In this document: piece by piece, positions 17,645 through 25,733 of the stretch | Numbering within the stretch: the first letter of the stretch is position 1 | How the letters are laid out: every line of letters begins with the position of its first letter | NCBI GenBank assembly: GCA_040388785.1 | Contig: JAZKBD010000011.1 | Coordinates: 62,001 to 126,000 of the forward strand | From: 66-474 sp040388785 | GTDB lineage: Bacteria; Pseudomonadota; Gammaproteobacteria; Xanthomonadales; Rhodanobacteraceae | Reading direction: 5' to 3' | DNA length: 64,000 nucleotides | Made by a program: the position numbers and the translations under genes | The notes under the pieces: generated by a model | The model's input: only the letters and a program-made list of their open reading frames with translations | Told to the model about the DNA's origin: nothing | Database searches by the model: none

Positions 17645-19003
17645 GTGTCGAGCGTTCATCCAACACCGCAAAGCCTGGTGACCGGGCCGTCGCGGCCCTT
17701 GCTCGCGGATGCAGCGCCTGAACGCGTGGTCGCCTGGCGCGGCGGCCGGCCCGTCGCGGTCGGCGAGTTCCTTGCCGACGTCACGCAATTGGCCGCGCGC
17801 CTGCCCACCGCGCAGGCGGCCGTGAATCTGTGCGAGGACCGCTACGCGTTCCTGGTGGCGTTCGCGGCGTTGCTGGTGCGCGGACAAACCAACCTGCTGC
17901 CGCCCTCGCGCGCGGCGCACGCGATCGACGAAACACTCGCGGCGCACCCGGACAGCTACACGCTGGGCGACGCGGCGCTCGATCCGGTTCCGCCGCACTA
18001 TTTTCGCTTCGACCTCGCGCACGATGCGGCCGAGGTGCCGCGTTCGATGCTGATCGCCGGCGACGCCCTGGCCGCCGTGGGTTACACCTCCGGTTCGACC
18101 GGCGTCCCGCGCGCGAATCCCAAGCGCTGGGACAAGCTGGCGATTTCCACCGCACACAACGATGCGCTGCTGCGCACGCTGGCGGGTGGCGATTACCACG
18201 TGGTCGCGACGGTGCCGCCGCAGCACATGTACGGACTGGAATTTTCCGTGCTGCTGCCCTTGTCCGGCCGTGCATCGGTTTGCGCAAGCAAGCCGTTTTT
18301 TGCGGCCGACATCGAGGCTTCGCTGCAACAGCTGCCCGAGCCCCGCATTCTCGTGACCACGCCGGTGCATCTGCGCGCGCTGCTGGATTCCGGGCAGCCC
18401 CTGCCGCGCCTCGCGGGCATCGTCTCCGCCACCGCGCCGCTTTCGCGCGATCTCGCACTCGAAACCGAGGCGCGCTACGGTGCGCCGCTGCAGGAAGTGT
18501 TCGGCTCCACCGAAACCTGCGTGATTGCGCATCGCCGCACGGCGGATGCGGATGCCTGGACGCCTTACGCGGACGTGACTCTGCATCCGCAACCGGACGG
18601 CACGCGCGTCGAGGCGCCGCAGTTGGCGCAGCCGGTGGTGCTGGCCGACCTCGTCGAAACCCTGGACGACGGCCGTTTCCGCCTGCGCGGGCGCAACACC
18701 GACCTGCTGGAAATCGCCGGCAAACGCGCGTCGCTGGGCGACCTGACGCACAAGCTGCTGATGGTGCCCGGCGTGCGCGATGGCGTGGTGTTCCAACTGG
18801 ACGAAACCGATGCGATGGGCGTGCGCCGCATCGCCGCGCTGGTGGTCGCGCCGGGACTCGACGCCGGCGCCATCCTCGAGGCGCTGCGGCACGACATCGA
18901 TCCGGTGTTCCTGCCGCGTCCCCTGAAACTGGTCGATGCGCTGCCGCGCAGCGAAACCGGCAAGCTGCCGCGCACGGCCTTGCTTGCGGCATTGGCCGGT
19001 TAA
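17645..19003 (+). CDS. AMP-forming acyl synthetase (ANL superfamily)
   Basis: A 452-residue member of the adenylate-forming (ANL) superfamily, which activates a carboxylic acid with ATP before transfer to CoA or a carrier protein. The phosphate-binding motif YTSGSTG (147-153), the FGSTET block (near 285), the RGRNTDLLE hinge region and the late lysine in SETGKLPRTAL are present. The protein is shorter than typical acyl-CoA synthetases (about 550) and resembles the compact AMP ligases of aryl-polyene and xanthomonadin clusters, but no such cluster surrounds it. The start is GTG 17645. It shares a run with tsaC and purD. Substrate unknown; see the MFS-PlsC gene at 20421 for a possible link. Confidence 0.75.
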   Translation: MSSVHPTPQSLVTGPSRPLLADAAPERVVAWRGGRPVAVGEFLADVTQLAARLPTAQAAVNLCEDRYAFLVAFAALLVRGQTNLLPPSRAAHAIDETLAAHPDSYTLGDAALDPVPPHYFRFDLAHDAAEVPRSMLIAGDALAAVGYTSGSTGVPRANPKRWDKLAISTAHNDALLRTLAGGDYHVVATVPPQHMYGLEFSVLLPLSGRASVCASKPFFAADIEASLQQLPEPRILVTTPVHLRALLDSGQPLPRLAGIVSATAPLSRDLALETEARYGAPLQEVFGSTETCVIAHRRTADADAWTPYADVTLHPQPDGTRVEAPQLAQPVVLADLVETLDDGRFRLRGRNTDLLEIAGKRASLGDLTHKLLMVPGVRDGVVFQLDETDAMGVRRIAALVVAPGLDAGAILEALRHDIDPVFLPRPLKLVDALPRSETGKLPRTALLAALAG

Positions 19004-19036
19004 AATGCGCGGCTCAATCGCTGCGCGATGGCTTGC

Positions 19037-20323
19037 ATGAAAATCCTGGTGATCGGCTCCGGCGGCCGCGAGCATGCGCTGGCCTGGAAACTCGCGCAGT
19101 CGCCGCGCGTCGACGAAGTGATCGTTGCGCCGGGCAACGCGGGCACCGCGCGCGAACCGCGCGTGCGCAACGCCGATGTTGCCGCGACCGATCTCAAAGG
19201 CTTGCTGCAACTCGCGCGCGGCGAAGGCGTCGCGTTCACCGTGGTCGGTCCCGAAGCGCCGCTGGTCGTGGGCGTGGTGGACAAGTTTCGCGCGGCGGGT
19301 TTGCGCATCTTTGGCCCGACGGCGACGGCGGCTCAGCTCGAAGGTTCCAAATCCTTCACCAAGGATTTCCTCGCGCGCCACCACATTCCCACCGCACATT
19401 ACGCGGTGTTCACCGCGCTGCAACCCGCGCTCGATTACGTCCATGCGCATGGGGCGCCGATCGTCATCAAGGCCGACGGTCTCGCGGCCGGCAAGGGGGT
19501 GGTGGTGGCGATGACGCTGGCCGAAGCCGAACACGCGCTCACCGACATGCTGGGCGCGCATGCATTCGGCGATGCGTCCGCGCGCGTGGTGATCGAGGAA
19601 TTCCTCGCCGGCGAGGAAGCCAGCTACATCGTGATGGCCGACGGCACGCACTACCTGCCGATGGCCTCCAGCCAGGATCACAAGCGCGTCGGCGAGGGCG
19701 ACACCGGCCCCAACACCGGCGGTATGGGCGCGTATTCGCCCGCGCCAGTTGTTACAGCGGAGGTCGAACGCCGCATTTGCGAAGAGGTCATCGAGCCGAC
19801 GTTGCGCGGCATGGCGGCCGAAGGCGCGCCGTTCACCGGGTTCCTCTACGCCGGCTTGATGATCGACAAGACCGGCGCGTCGAAGGTCATCGAATTCAAC
19901 GTGCGCTTCGGCGATCCCGAAACGCAGCCGATCATGCAGCGCCTGCGCTCGGATTTTGTTGAATTGATCGAAGCGGCGCTCGACGAAAAACTCGATCGCG
20001 CCGAAGCCGATTGGGATCCGCGCCCGTCACTCGGCGTGGTAATCGCAGCGCAAGGCTATCCCGGCAAAGTGAAAACCGGCGACGCCATTTTCGGGCTGGA
20101 CGCCGACTTCGGTGCCGAGGTGAAAGTGTTCCAAGCCGGAACGAAGCTCGATGCGGATGGAACGACGGTCACCACCGGCGGCCGCGTGCTGTGCGTATGC
20201 GCGTTGGGCGATGACCTGGCTCAGGCACGCGATCGCGCCTACGTCGCCGTCGAACGCATCCGGTTCAACGGTGCATTCTTCCGGCGCGACATCGGGCATC
20301 GCGCGCTGGCACGGCGCGGCTGA
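19037..20323 (+). CDS. purD: phosphoribosylamine-glycine ligase PurD
   Basis: The second step of purine synthesis: 5-phosphoribosylamine + glycine + ATP to GAR. The 428-residue product matches E. coli PurD (429). It begins MKILVIGSGGREHALAW. The ATP-grasp core includes GLAAGKGVVVA, EEFLAGEEASY, GPNTGGMGAYSP and NVRFGDPETQ. ATG 19037 gives the family N-terminus; an ATG at 19028 would add three residues. A TAAAAT box at 19001-19006 might be a -10 element, but the nearest -35 (TTGCTT, 18980-18985) is only 15 bases away. The usual partner purH is not present here. Confidence 0.97.
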   Translation: MKILVIGSGGREHALAWKLAQSPRVDEVIVAPGNAGTAREPRVRNADVAATDLKGLLQLARGEGVAFTVVGPEAPLVVGVVDKFRAAGLRIFGPTATAAQLEGSKSFTKDFLARHHIPTAHYAVFTALQPALDYVHAHGAPIVIKADGLAAGKGVVVAMTLAEAEHALTDMLGAHAFGDASARVVIEEFLAGEEASYIVMADGTHYLPMASSQDHKRVGEGDTGPNTGGMGAYSPAPVVTAEVERRICEEVIEPTLRGMAAEGAPFTGFLYAGLMIDKTGASKVIEFNVRFGDPETQPIMQRLRSDFVELIEAALDEKLDRAEADWDPRPSLGVVIAAQGYPGKVKTGDAIFGLDADFGAEVKVFQAGTKLDADGTTVTTGGRVLCVCALGDDLAQARDRAYVAVERIRFNGAFFRRDIGHRALARRG

Positions 20324-20420
20324 TTCGACGCCGTTTGCGGGACGGGGGAACCCTCACTTGCCGCCGCCATTCGCGCGGCATGACACGGGCTTGCTAGGCT
20401 TACGTCGCCAAGGGAGCCGC

Positions 20421-22289
20421 ATGAACCAGTTCCGTCTGCTCGCCAAGCGCCGTTTTGCGCCGTTCTTCGCGGTGCAGTCGCTGGCGGCGTTCAACGACAA
20501 CGCCTTCCGCAACGCGACGATCGTGCTGGTCGGCTTCCAATTGGGATTGTCGACCAGCCAGATCGGCTTTTACTCGAACCTCGCGCCGGCGTTGTTCATC
20601 CTACCGTTCTTCCTGTTCTCGGCCAGCGCGGGGCAGCTTGCCGAAAAATACGAGAAGCACACGCTGATCCGCTGGATCAAGGTGTTCGAAATCGTCGCGA
20701 TGGGCATCGCGGCGTGGGGTTTTTACGCGCGCAGCCCGACGCTGCTGTTCGTGGTGCTGTTCCTGATGGGCTTGCACTCGACGGTGTTCGGGCCGATCAA
20801 GTACGCGATCCTGCCGCAGGTGCTCGAACGCGGCGAACTGGTGGGCGGCAACGCGCTGGTGGAAACCGGCACGTCGATCGCGATCCTGGTCGGCATGATC
20901 GTGGGCGGCGCGGCGATGGTCTCGCACTTCGGCTGGATGGCGGCGGCCGCGCTCGTCATCGGCGTCGCGGTGCTTGGACTCATCGCCAGTCTTGCGATTC
21001 CGCGTGTGGCGGCCGCGGCGCCGGCGCTGAAGTTCAACTGGAACTTCATCGTCGAAAGCGGACGTGTGTTGAAGCTCGCGGCGAAGCAGCGCGCGGTGTT
21101 CAATGCCATCCTGGGCATTTCGTGGTTCTGGTTCTTCGGCGGCGTGGTGACCGCGCAGTTGCCGAATTACACACGGCTGTATCTCGGCGGCGGCGCCAGC
21201 GTGGAAATCCTGGTGCTGGCGTTGTTCTCGATCGGCGTCGGCATCGGTTCGCTGCTGTGCGAGCGCTTGTCGGGGCACAAGGTCGAAATCGGATTGGTGC
21301 CGCTGGGCGCATTCGGCATGACCTTGTTCGGCATCCTGCTGTACTTCGCGCGCCATGCCGCGCCGCCGTACAGCGGCATCGACTGGCTGGCGTTTCTCGG
21401 CACGGCCGGCAACGGCTGGATCGCGCTGGACTTGATGCTGCTCGGTCTGTTCGCGGGCTTCTTCATCGTGCCGCTGTTCGCGCTGGTGCAAAGCCGCACG
21501 CCGCGCGGCGAGCTGTCGCGCGTGATCGCGGGCAACAACATCATCAACGCCGTGTTCCTGGTGGTCGCGGCGATCTTCGCCTTCGGAATGCTGGCGGCCG
21601 GATTGACGATTCCGCAGTTGTTCCTCGTCACCGCGCTGCTCAACGCGGCGGTGACGCTGTGGATCTTCTTGCTGGTGCCCGAGTTCCTGATGCGCTTCGT
21701 GGACTGGCTGCTGATCAGCGTCTTGTATCGCGTGCGGACGGATGGGCTGGAACGGATTCCCGACGAAGGCCCGGCGCTTCTGGTCTGCAACCATGTCAGT
21801 TTCATGGACGCGTTGATCATCATGGGCAGCGTGCGGCGGCCGGTGCGCTTCGTGATGTATTACAAGATCTTCAAGGTGCCGGTGTTGCGTTTCGTGTTCC
21901 GTGCCGCCAAGGCCATTCCGATCGCGGGCGGCAAGGAGAACCCCGAATTGATGGCCCGCGCGTTCGATGCCGTCGACGCCGCACTGGCCGACGGTGAACT
22001 CGTGTGCATCTTTCCCGAAGGCGGATTGACGCTTGACGGCGAGATCGCGCCGTTCCGGCCCGGTGTCGAGAAGATCCTCGCGCGGCGGCCGATGCCGGTG
22101 ATCCCGATGGCGCTGCGCGGATTGTGGCGCAGCATGTGGAGCCGGCGCGATTCGAAGCTCGGTCGCGCACGCTTGCCGCGGCGGTTTCGTGCGCACGTCG
22201 AATTGTCGATCGGTGCGCCGATGGAAGCATCGAGCAACGCCGAAGCGATGGAAGCGGCGGTGCGCGCATTGCGCGGCAGCGAAGCCTGA
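20421..22289 (+). CDS. MFS transporter fused to 1-acyl-glycerophosphate acyltransferase (LplT-PlsC type)
   Basis: A 622-residue fusion. Residues 1 to about 420 form a 12-span major facilitator domain of the LplT (lysophospholipid flippase) type, with the N-terminal FNDNAFRNA motif. Residues about 440-622 are a PlsC-like acyltransferase with CNHVSFMDAL (HxxxxD, catalytic) and IFPEGGLT (glycerophosphate binding). Likely role: flipping lysophospholipid to the cytoplasmic face and re-acylating it. Related proteins in other bacteria carry a third acyl-ACP synthetase (Aas) domain, which is absent here. The start is ATG 20421, preceded by AGGGAG; the long upstream frame overlapping purD is rejected. 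Confidence 0.87.
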   Translation: MNQFRLLAKRRFAPFFAVQSLAAFNDNAFRNATIVLVGFQLGLSTSQIGFYSNLAPALFILPFFLFSASAGQLAEKYEKHTLIRWIKVFEIVAMGIAAWGFYARSPTLLFVVLFLMGLHSTVFGPIKYAILPQVLERGELVGGNALVETGTSIAILVGMIVGGAAMVSHFGWMAAAALVIGVAVLGLIASLAIPRVAAAAPALKFNWNFIVESGRVLKLAAKQRAVFNAILGISWFWFFGGVVTAQLPNYTRLYLGGGASVEILVLALFSIGVGIGSLLCERLSGHKVEIGLVPLGAFGMTLFGILLYFARHAAPPYSGIDWLAFLGTAGNGWIALDLMLLGLFAGFFIVPLFALVQSRTPRGELSRVIAGNNIINAVFLVVAAIFAFGMLAAGLTIPQLFLVTALLNAAVTLWIFLLVPEFLMRFVDWLLISVLYRVRTDGLERIPDEGPALLVCNHVSFMDALIIMGSVRRPVRFVMYYKIFKVPVLRFVFRAAKAIPIAGGKENPELMARAFDAVDAALADGELVCIFPEGGLTLDGEIAPFRPGVEKILARRPMPVIPMALRGLWRSMWSRRDSKLGRARLPRRFRAHVELSIGAPMEASSNAEAMEAAVRALRGSEA

Positions 22290-22358
22290 CGCAGCGGTTT
22301 TCCGAAAAGCGGGCCGCGACTTTCGCCGCAGCCCGCACGCACTCATCGCTGAAAGTTT

Positions 22359-22832
22359 TTACCGGCGCGTGATGGTGAACGCACCGACATCGATGCCCAG
22401 ATCGATGCCTTCGCCATGTCCGGCGAGCGCCAGTGACACGTTGCCCTTGGTCAGCACCTGCGCTTCGGCGGATTTGACCACGCCCGCGTGCGCGCCACCT
22501 TGCGCGTAACGACCCAGCACGTCGCTGATCCGGTGCACGTCGGTGAACTTGCCCTTGCCGTTGTCGACGTGCCATTTGCCGGCGGTCAAGCCGCCGCCCT
22601 TGATGCTGATTTTCACCGGCATCGAGCGGCCGTTCTCGCACGTCACGCGGCCCACGCCGTCGGCGTGCTTGTAGATCAGCGACCAGCCGGTCAGCGAGAA
22701 CGTCAGTTTGCAATCGAGATCGGGCGCGCCGCGCTCGCTGACGCTCGAAGGATGGGTTTGCGGTGTTGCGGCCATGCCCGTGGCGGCCATGACAGCCAGC
22801 AGGCTGGCGGTGATCAGGGGAAGCTTCTTCAT
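22359..22832 (-). CDS. small secreted protein of unknown function
   Basis: A 157-residue protein with a clear signal peptide (MKKLPLITASLLAVMAATGMAA, cleavage after about residue 22), so probably periplasmic. The mature part contains two cysteines and several short beta-like, glycine-rich segments, with no motif I can name. The start is ATG 22832, supported by AAGGAGAG just upstream. It stands alone between two plus-strand genes, convergent with the MFS-PlsC gene and divergent from hemC. Confidence 0.75.
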   Translation of the reverse strand: MKKLPLITASLLAVMAATGMAATPQTHPSSVSERGAPDLDCKLTFSLTGWSLIYKHADGVGRVTCENGRSMPVKISIKGGGLTAGKWHVDNGKGKFTDVHRISDVLGRYAQGGAHAGVVKSAEAQVLTKGNVSLALAGHGEGIDLGIDVGAFTITRR

Positions 22833-23014
22833 GGTGCTCTCCTTCCGCGTGGAAACGTCGCCAGTTTCCCGGGCGAAACTGAACACGGCGCGACAGCGCG
22901 CCGGCAACGTTCAGCAAGATGAGCTGCAGCCGAACGGACGGTGTTGACGGCAGCGCCAATCACGCATTCGGCGATCGATGCGATACTGCGCGGATCGTTT
23001 TGCGAATCCCGAAC

Positions 23015-23935
23015 ATGGCGGCTTCAACACTGCGCATCGCCACCCGCAAAAGCCCGCTGGCCCTGTGGCAGGCGGAACACGTCGCGCAACGCCTGCGCGA
23101 TGCGCACCCGGGTTTGCAGGTGGAGTTGCTGCCGCTGTCCACGCGCGGTGATGAAGTCTTGGATCGTTCGCTGGCGGTGATCGGCGGCAAGGGCCTGTTC
23201 CTCAAGGAACTGGAAATCGCGATCGCCGAAGGCCGCGCCGATCTTGCGGTGCATTCGCTGAAGGACGTGCCCGCGCAACTCGATCGCGGATTCGAACTGG
23301 CCGCGATCCTCGAGCGGGCCGATGGCGCGGATGCATTCGTCAGCAACGATTTCGCTTCACTCGATGCGTTGCCGCAAGGTGCGCGTGTCGGCACGTCGTC
23401 GCTGCGCCGCACGGCGCAACTGCGCGCGCGCCGGCCCGACCTCGAAATCGCCGACCTGCGCGGCAACGTCGGCACGCGTTTGGCGAAACTTGACCGCGGC
23501 GATTATGCGGCGGTCATCCTTGCAGTCGCGGGGCTCGATCGATTGGGTTTCGCTGCGCGCATCCGTTCGCGGCTCGCGCCGCCCGGCTGGTTGCCGGCAC
23601 CCGGACAAGCCGCGATCGCGGTGGAAACCCGCGCAAGCGATGCGCGCGTGATCGAGCGCGTGAAAGTCCTGGATGATGCGGCCACCCGCCGCAACGTATC
23701 CGCGGAACGCGCACTCAACGCGGCAATGGGCGGCGACTGCACCATGCCGCTGGGCGCGTGGTGCGAGATCGCAGCGGACGGCACGCTGCACCTGCATGGG
23801 CTGCTGGGCGACGTGCGCGACGGACGCCTGCTGCGCGCTGACGCGTTCGGCGAGGATGTGATCGCGTTGGGTCATGAGGTCGGTGGCCAGTTACGCGACC
23901 AAGGCGCGGATGCGCTGCTGGTTGGTAGGAGGTAA
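23015..23935 (+). CDS. hemC: porphobilinogen deaminase (hydroxymethylbilane synthase)
   Basis: Joins four porphobilinogens into hydroxymethylbilane in heme synthesis. The 306-residue product contains LRIATRKSPLALWQA at the N-terminus, the catalytic aspartate in HSLKDVP (Asp84), the substrate-binding arginines around GTSSLRRTAQL, and Cys242 in MGGDCTMPLGAW, which binds the dipyrromethane cofactor. ATG 23015 gives the family N-terminus. Unlike many bacteria, hemD does not follow; the next gene is an ECF sigma factor after a gap of 277 bases. Confidence 0.97.
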   Translation: MAASTLRIATRKSPLALWQAEHVAQRLRDAHPGLQVELLPLSTRGDEVLDRSLAVIGGKGLFLKELEIAIAEGRADLAVHSLKDVPAQLDRGFELAAILERADGADAFVSNDFASLDALPQGARVGTSSLRRTAQLRARRPDLEIADLRGNVGTRLAKLDRGDYAAVILAVAGLDRLGFAARIRSRLAPPGWLPAPGQAAIAVETRASDARVIERVKVLDDAATRRNVSAERALNAAMGGDCTMPLGAWCEIAADGTLHLHGLLGDVRDGRLLRADAFGEDVIALGHEVGGQLRDQGADALLVGRR

Positions 23936-24143
23936 GCCGCAGCCGGCCAAAATTGATCAGCTGAGCCTTCTGCAGAAGCCCGACAACGGTTGTTCGCACG
24001 CAACAGAATCCGCTTACCGGGGGGCTTTGGGATCAAGGCCGAGCTGGTTCGGCATCCAGCGATTCAGCTGAAATATCACATTCGATCATCCAGAGGTTGA
24101 GCAAATAGGGATGGGAGGCGGCCAGAACGGCTCCTGTTTTGCG
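23936..24143. other. gap between hemC and the ECF locus
   Basis: No coding frame with a plausible start. It holds the 12-base palindrome CTTCTGCAGAAG and the palindrome ACAACGGTTGT, neither followed by a T-tract, and an AT-richer stretch around 24070-24110. It marks the border between housekeeping DNA and the apparently lower-GC receptor locus. Confidence 0.4.
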
Positions 24144-24172
24144 ATGTCCGGATTCGCCCCGTGAAACGTCTA
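24144..24172 (+). promoter_or_regulatory. putative ECF-sigma promoter before the sigma gene
   Basis: ATGTCCGGAT (24144-24153), 13 bases, then CGTCTA (24167-24172). The identical two boxes with identical spacing stand before the receptor gene at 25672-25700. CGTC-type -10 boxes are typical of ECF sigma factors, so the sigma factor probably transcribes its own gene and the receptor. Expected start near 24179, about 34 bases before GTG 24213. Confidence 0.7.
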
Positions 24173-24212
24173 TTGAATTGACTGGCAAGGAACATCGAGG
24201 CGTCGTAATGGC

Positions 24213-24692
24213 GTGAGCAGTCTTTCGACCATGTTGCGCAAGGTGCGTGCGGTCGTGGTGCGCAGCGGCGTGGCGCCGCAGGATGCCGACGACGTGGTGC
24301 ACGAGGCATTCGTGCGTCTGGAATCCTACGCACGCAAGCAGGAAATCCGCTCGCAAGAGGCGTTCCTGGTGACGGCGGCGGTGAACCTCGGCCGCGATCA
24401 GGCGAGGCGTCGTGCGCGCATGCCGCTCGACGATGCAGAGTTCGACATCCTCAGCCTCGCCGACGCGGCGCCGCTGCCGGAAGAACAGTTGCTCTCGCAG
24501 GAACGCCTGCGCCGCATCGGGTCCGGCATGCAGCGGCTCGATCCGCAAACGCGGCGTTGCCTGATGGCCAAACGGCTCGACGGCCTGACAGCGGCCGAGA
24601 TCGCGAGCCAGGAAAACCTGAGCGTCGCCGCCGTGGAAAAGCGTGTGGCCCGTGCATTGCTGTTCCTGACCCAGTGGATGGGGGAAACATGA
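24213..24692 (+). CDS. ECF-family RNA polymerase sigma factor (FecI-like)
   Basis: A 159-residue sigma factor with only regions 2 and 4. Region 2 spans about 15-75 (DADDVVHEAFVRLE is the core-binding part). Region 4 spans about 100-152 (LDPQTRRCLMAKRLDGLTAAEIASQ; helix-turn-helix ending SVAAVEKRVARALL). It directs polymerase to the promoter boxes seen here and at 25672. The start is GTG 24213; ATG 24231 is an alternative. The stop overlaps the ATG of the anti-sigma gene by four bases (ATGA). Linked FecR and a FecA-type receptor make it a FecI-like surface-signalling factor. The inducing ligand is unknown, and nothing in the sequence points to iron specifically. Confidence 0.9.
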   Translation: MSSLSTMLRKVRAVVVRSGVAPQDADDVVHEAFVRLESYARKQEIRSQEAFLVTAAVNLGRDQARRRARMPLDDAEFDILSLADAAPLPEEQLLSQERLRRIGSGMQRLDPQTRRCLMAKRLDGLTAAEIASQENLSVAAVEKRVARALLFLTQWMGET

Positions 24693-25657
24693 AACCGACA
24701 TCTGAAGTGATTGATGAATTGACCTTGGCCGAAGCCTCCGCATGGTTGACGCGCTTGCAGGATTCCGGGCGCACCGCGTCGGCCGAAGCGGCCTTCAAGG
24801 AATGGCTGTCCGCCAGTCCCGCCCATGCGCGCGCGTTCACGCGCGTCAACGACGTATGGGAATTGATTCCCGGTGCGGCGGCACTGGCGCAGCCGCCACG
24901 CACGCTGCGCTATCACCATCGTCCGCGTCGCGCGCGCACGCCATGGCTTGCTGCGGCGGCCTGTGCGGCGCTGGTGCTGGTGGCCGTGGGCATTGCTCGC
25001 GTATTGATTCCGTCGAGCCATACGTACCAGACCGCGGTCGGCGAGCAACGGACGGTGATGCTGGAAGACCATACGCGCGTCACGCTCAATACCGATACCC
25101 GCCTCGTGGTCGAATACCGCAAGGGCGAGCGCCACGTGCAGCTCGAACGCGGCGAGGCCTTGTTCCATGTGGCGGAAAATCCGCGTCGGCCCTTCGTGGT
25201 GCAAACGGGCGACGCGCAGATTGTCGACCTCGGCACCGTATTCGATGTGCGTCAGGATTCGCAGCGCGTCGCGGTGACCTTGCTGGAAGGCAAGGTCTGG
25301 ATCGGTGCGCAATCCACTTCGCCCGGACAGCCGGCGCTTTCGACGGTGCTCATGCCGGGCGAGCGATTGACCCTCGGTGTGGATGGCGCACACGTGCTCG
25401 ATCGTCCGAACCTCCAGGAAGCCACAGCGTGGCAGCACGGCCAGATCTATTTCGATGACACCACGCTCGCCGATGCAGTAGCCGAATTGAATCGCTACGG
25501 TGGGCCGGGAATTCGCATCGCCGATCCGGCGTTGGATGATTTGCGCGTCTCCGGCGTGTTCTCGGTGCGCGATCCCACCGAATTTGCGGCGGCGATCGCG
25601 AGCCTGCACGATCTCAGGATCGCGCGTGTGCAACGCACGATCGTGCTGAAGCGTTGA
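24689..25657 (+). CDS. FecR-type anti-sigma factor / signal transducer
   Basis: A 322-residue inner-membrane protein that holds the sigma factor and receives the signal from the receptor. It has a cytoplasmic N-terminal helical domain (about 8-60, with EASAWLTRLQ and FKEWLSASPAHARAF), one membrane span (about 86-107), and the periplasmic FecR domain (about 112-215, with QRTVMLEDHTRVTLNTDT and RGEALFHVA). A C-terminal region (about 245-322) resembles the STN-like domain at the end of many FecR proteins and should contact the receptor plug. ATG 24689 overlaps the sigma gene stop. Confidence 0.92.
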   Translation: MKPTSEVIDELTLAEASAWLTRLQDSGRTASAEAAFKEWLSASPAHARAFTRVNDVWELIPGAAALAQPPRTLRYHHRPRRARTPWLAAAACAALVLVAVGIARVLIPSSHTYQTAVGEQRTVMLEDHTRVTLNTDTRLVVEYRKGERHVQLERGEALFHVAENPRRPFVVQTGDAQIVDLGTVFDVRQDSQRVAVTLLEGKVWIGAQSTSPGQPALSTVLMPGERLTLGVDGAHVLDRPNLQEATAWQHGQIYFDDTTLADAVAELNRYGGPGIRIADPALDDLRVSGVFSVRDPTEFAAAIASLHDLRIARVQRTIVLKR

Positions 25658-25671
25658 TCGTCGAAACGCCA

Positions 25672-25700
25672 ATGTCCGGATCGCTCGTGGCGAACGTCTA
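25672..25700 (+). promoter_or_regulatory. putative ECF-sigma promoter before the receptor gene
   Basis: ATGTCCGGAT (25672-25681), 13 bases, then CGTCTA (25695-25700), the same boxes and spacing as at 24144-24172. Outside the boxes the two sites agree poorly, so the match is not just a duplicated segment. A small inverted repeat, ACGTCT-N6-AGACGT (25694-25711), overlaps the -10 box and start site and is found only in this copy. The expected leader before ATG 25734 is about 27 bases. Confidence 0.72.
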
Positions 25701-25733
25701 CTAAGAGACGTCACTGTCGATGGGGGCATATCC

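Noticed and set aside
16997..19681. Open frame of 894 codons antisense to tsaC, the acyl synthetase and purD
   Set aside because: It spans three well-supported genes on the other strand, with no recognisable motif or start context.
20601..22346. Open frame of 581 codons antisense to the MFS-PlsC gene
   Set aside because: Composition dominated by Arg, His and Gln, typical of the complement of a membrane protein gene; no family features.
24040..24075. tRNA-like T-arm (GCTGG-TTCGGCAT-CCAGC)
   Set aside because: The loop sequence is not GGTTCGAATCC-like, and no acceptor, D or anticodon stems can be drawn around it.
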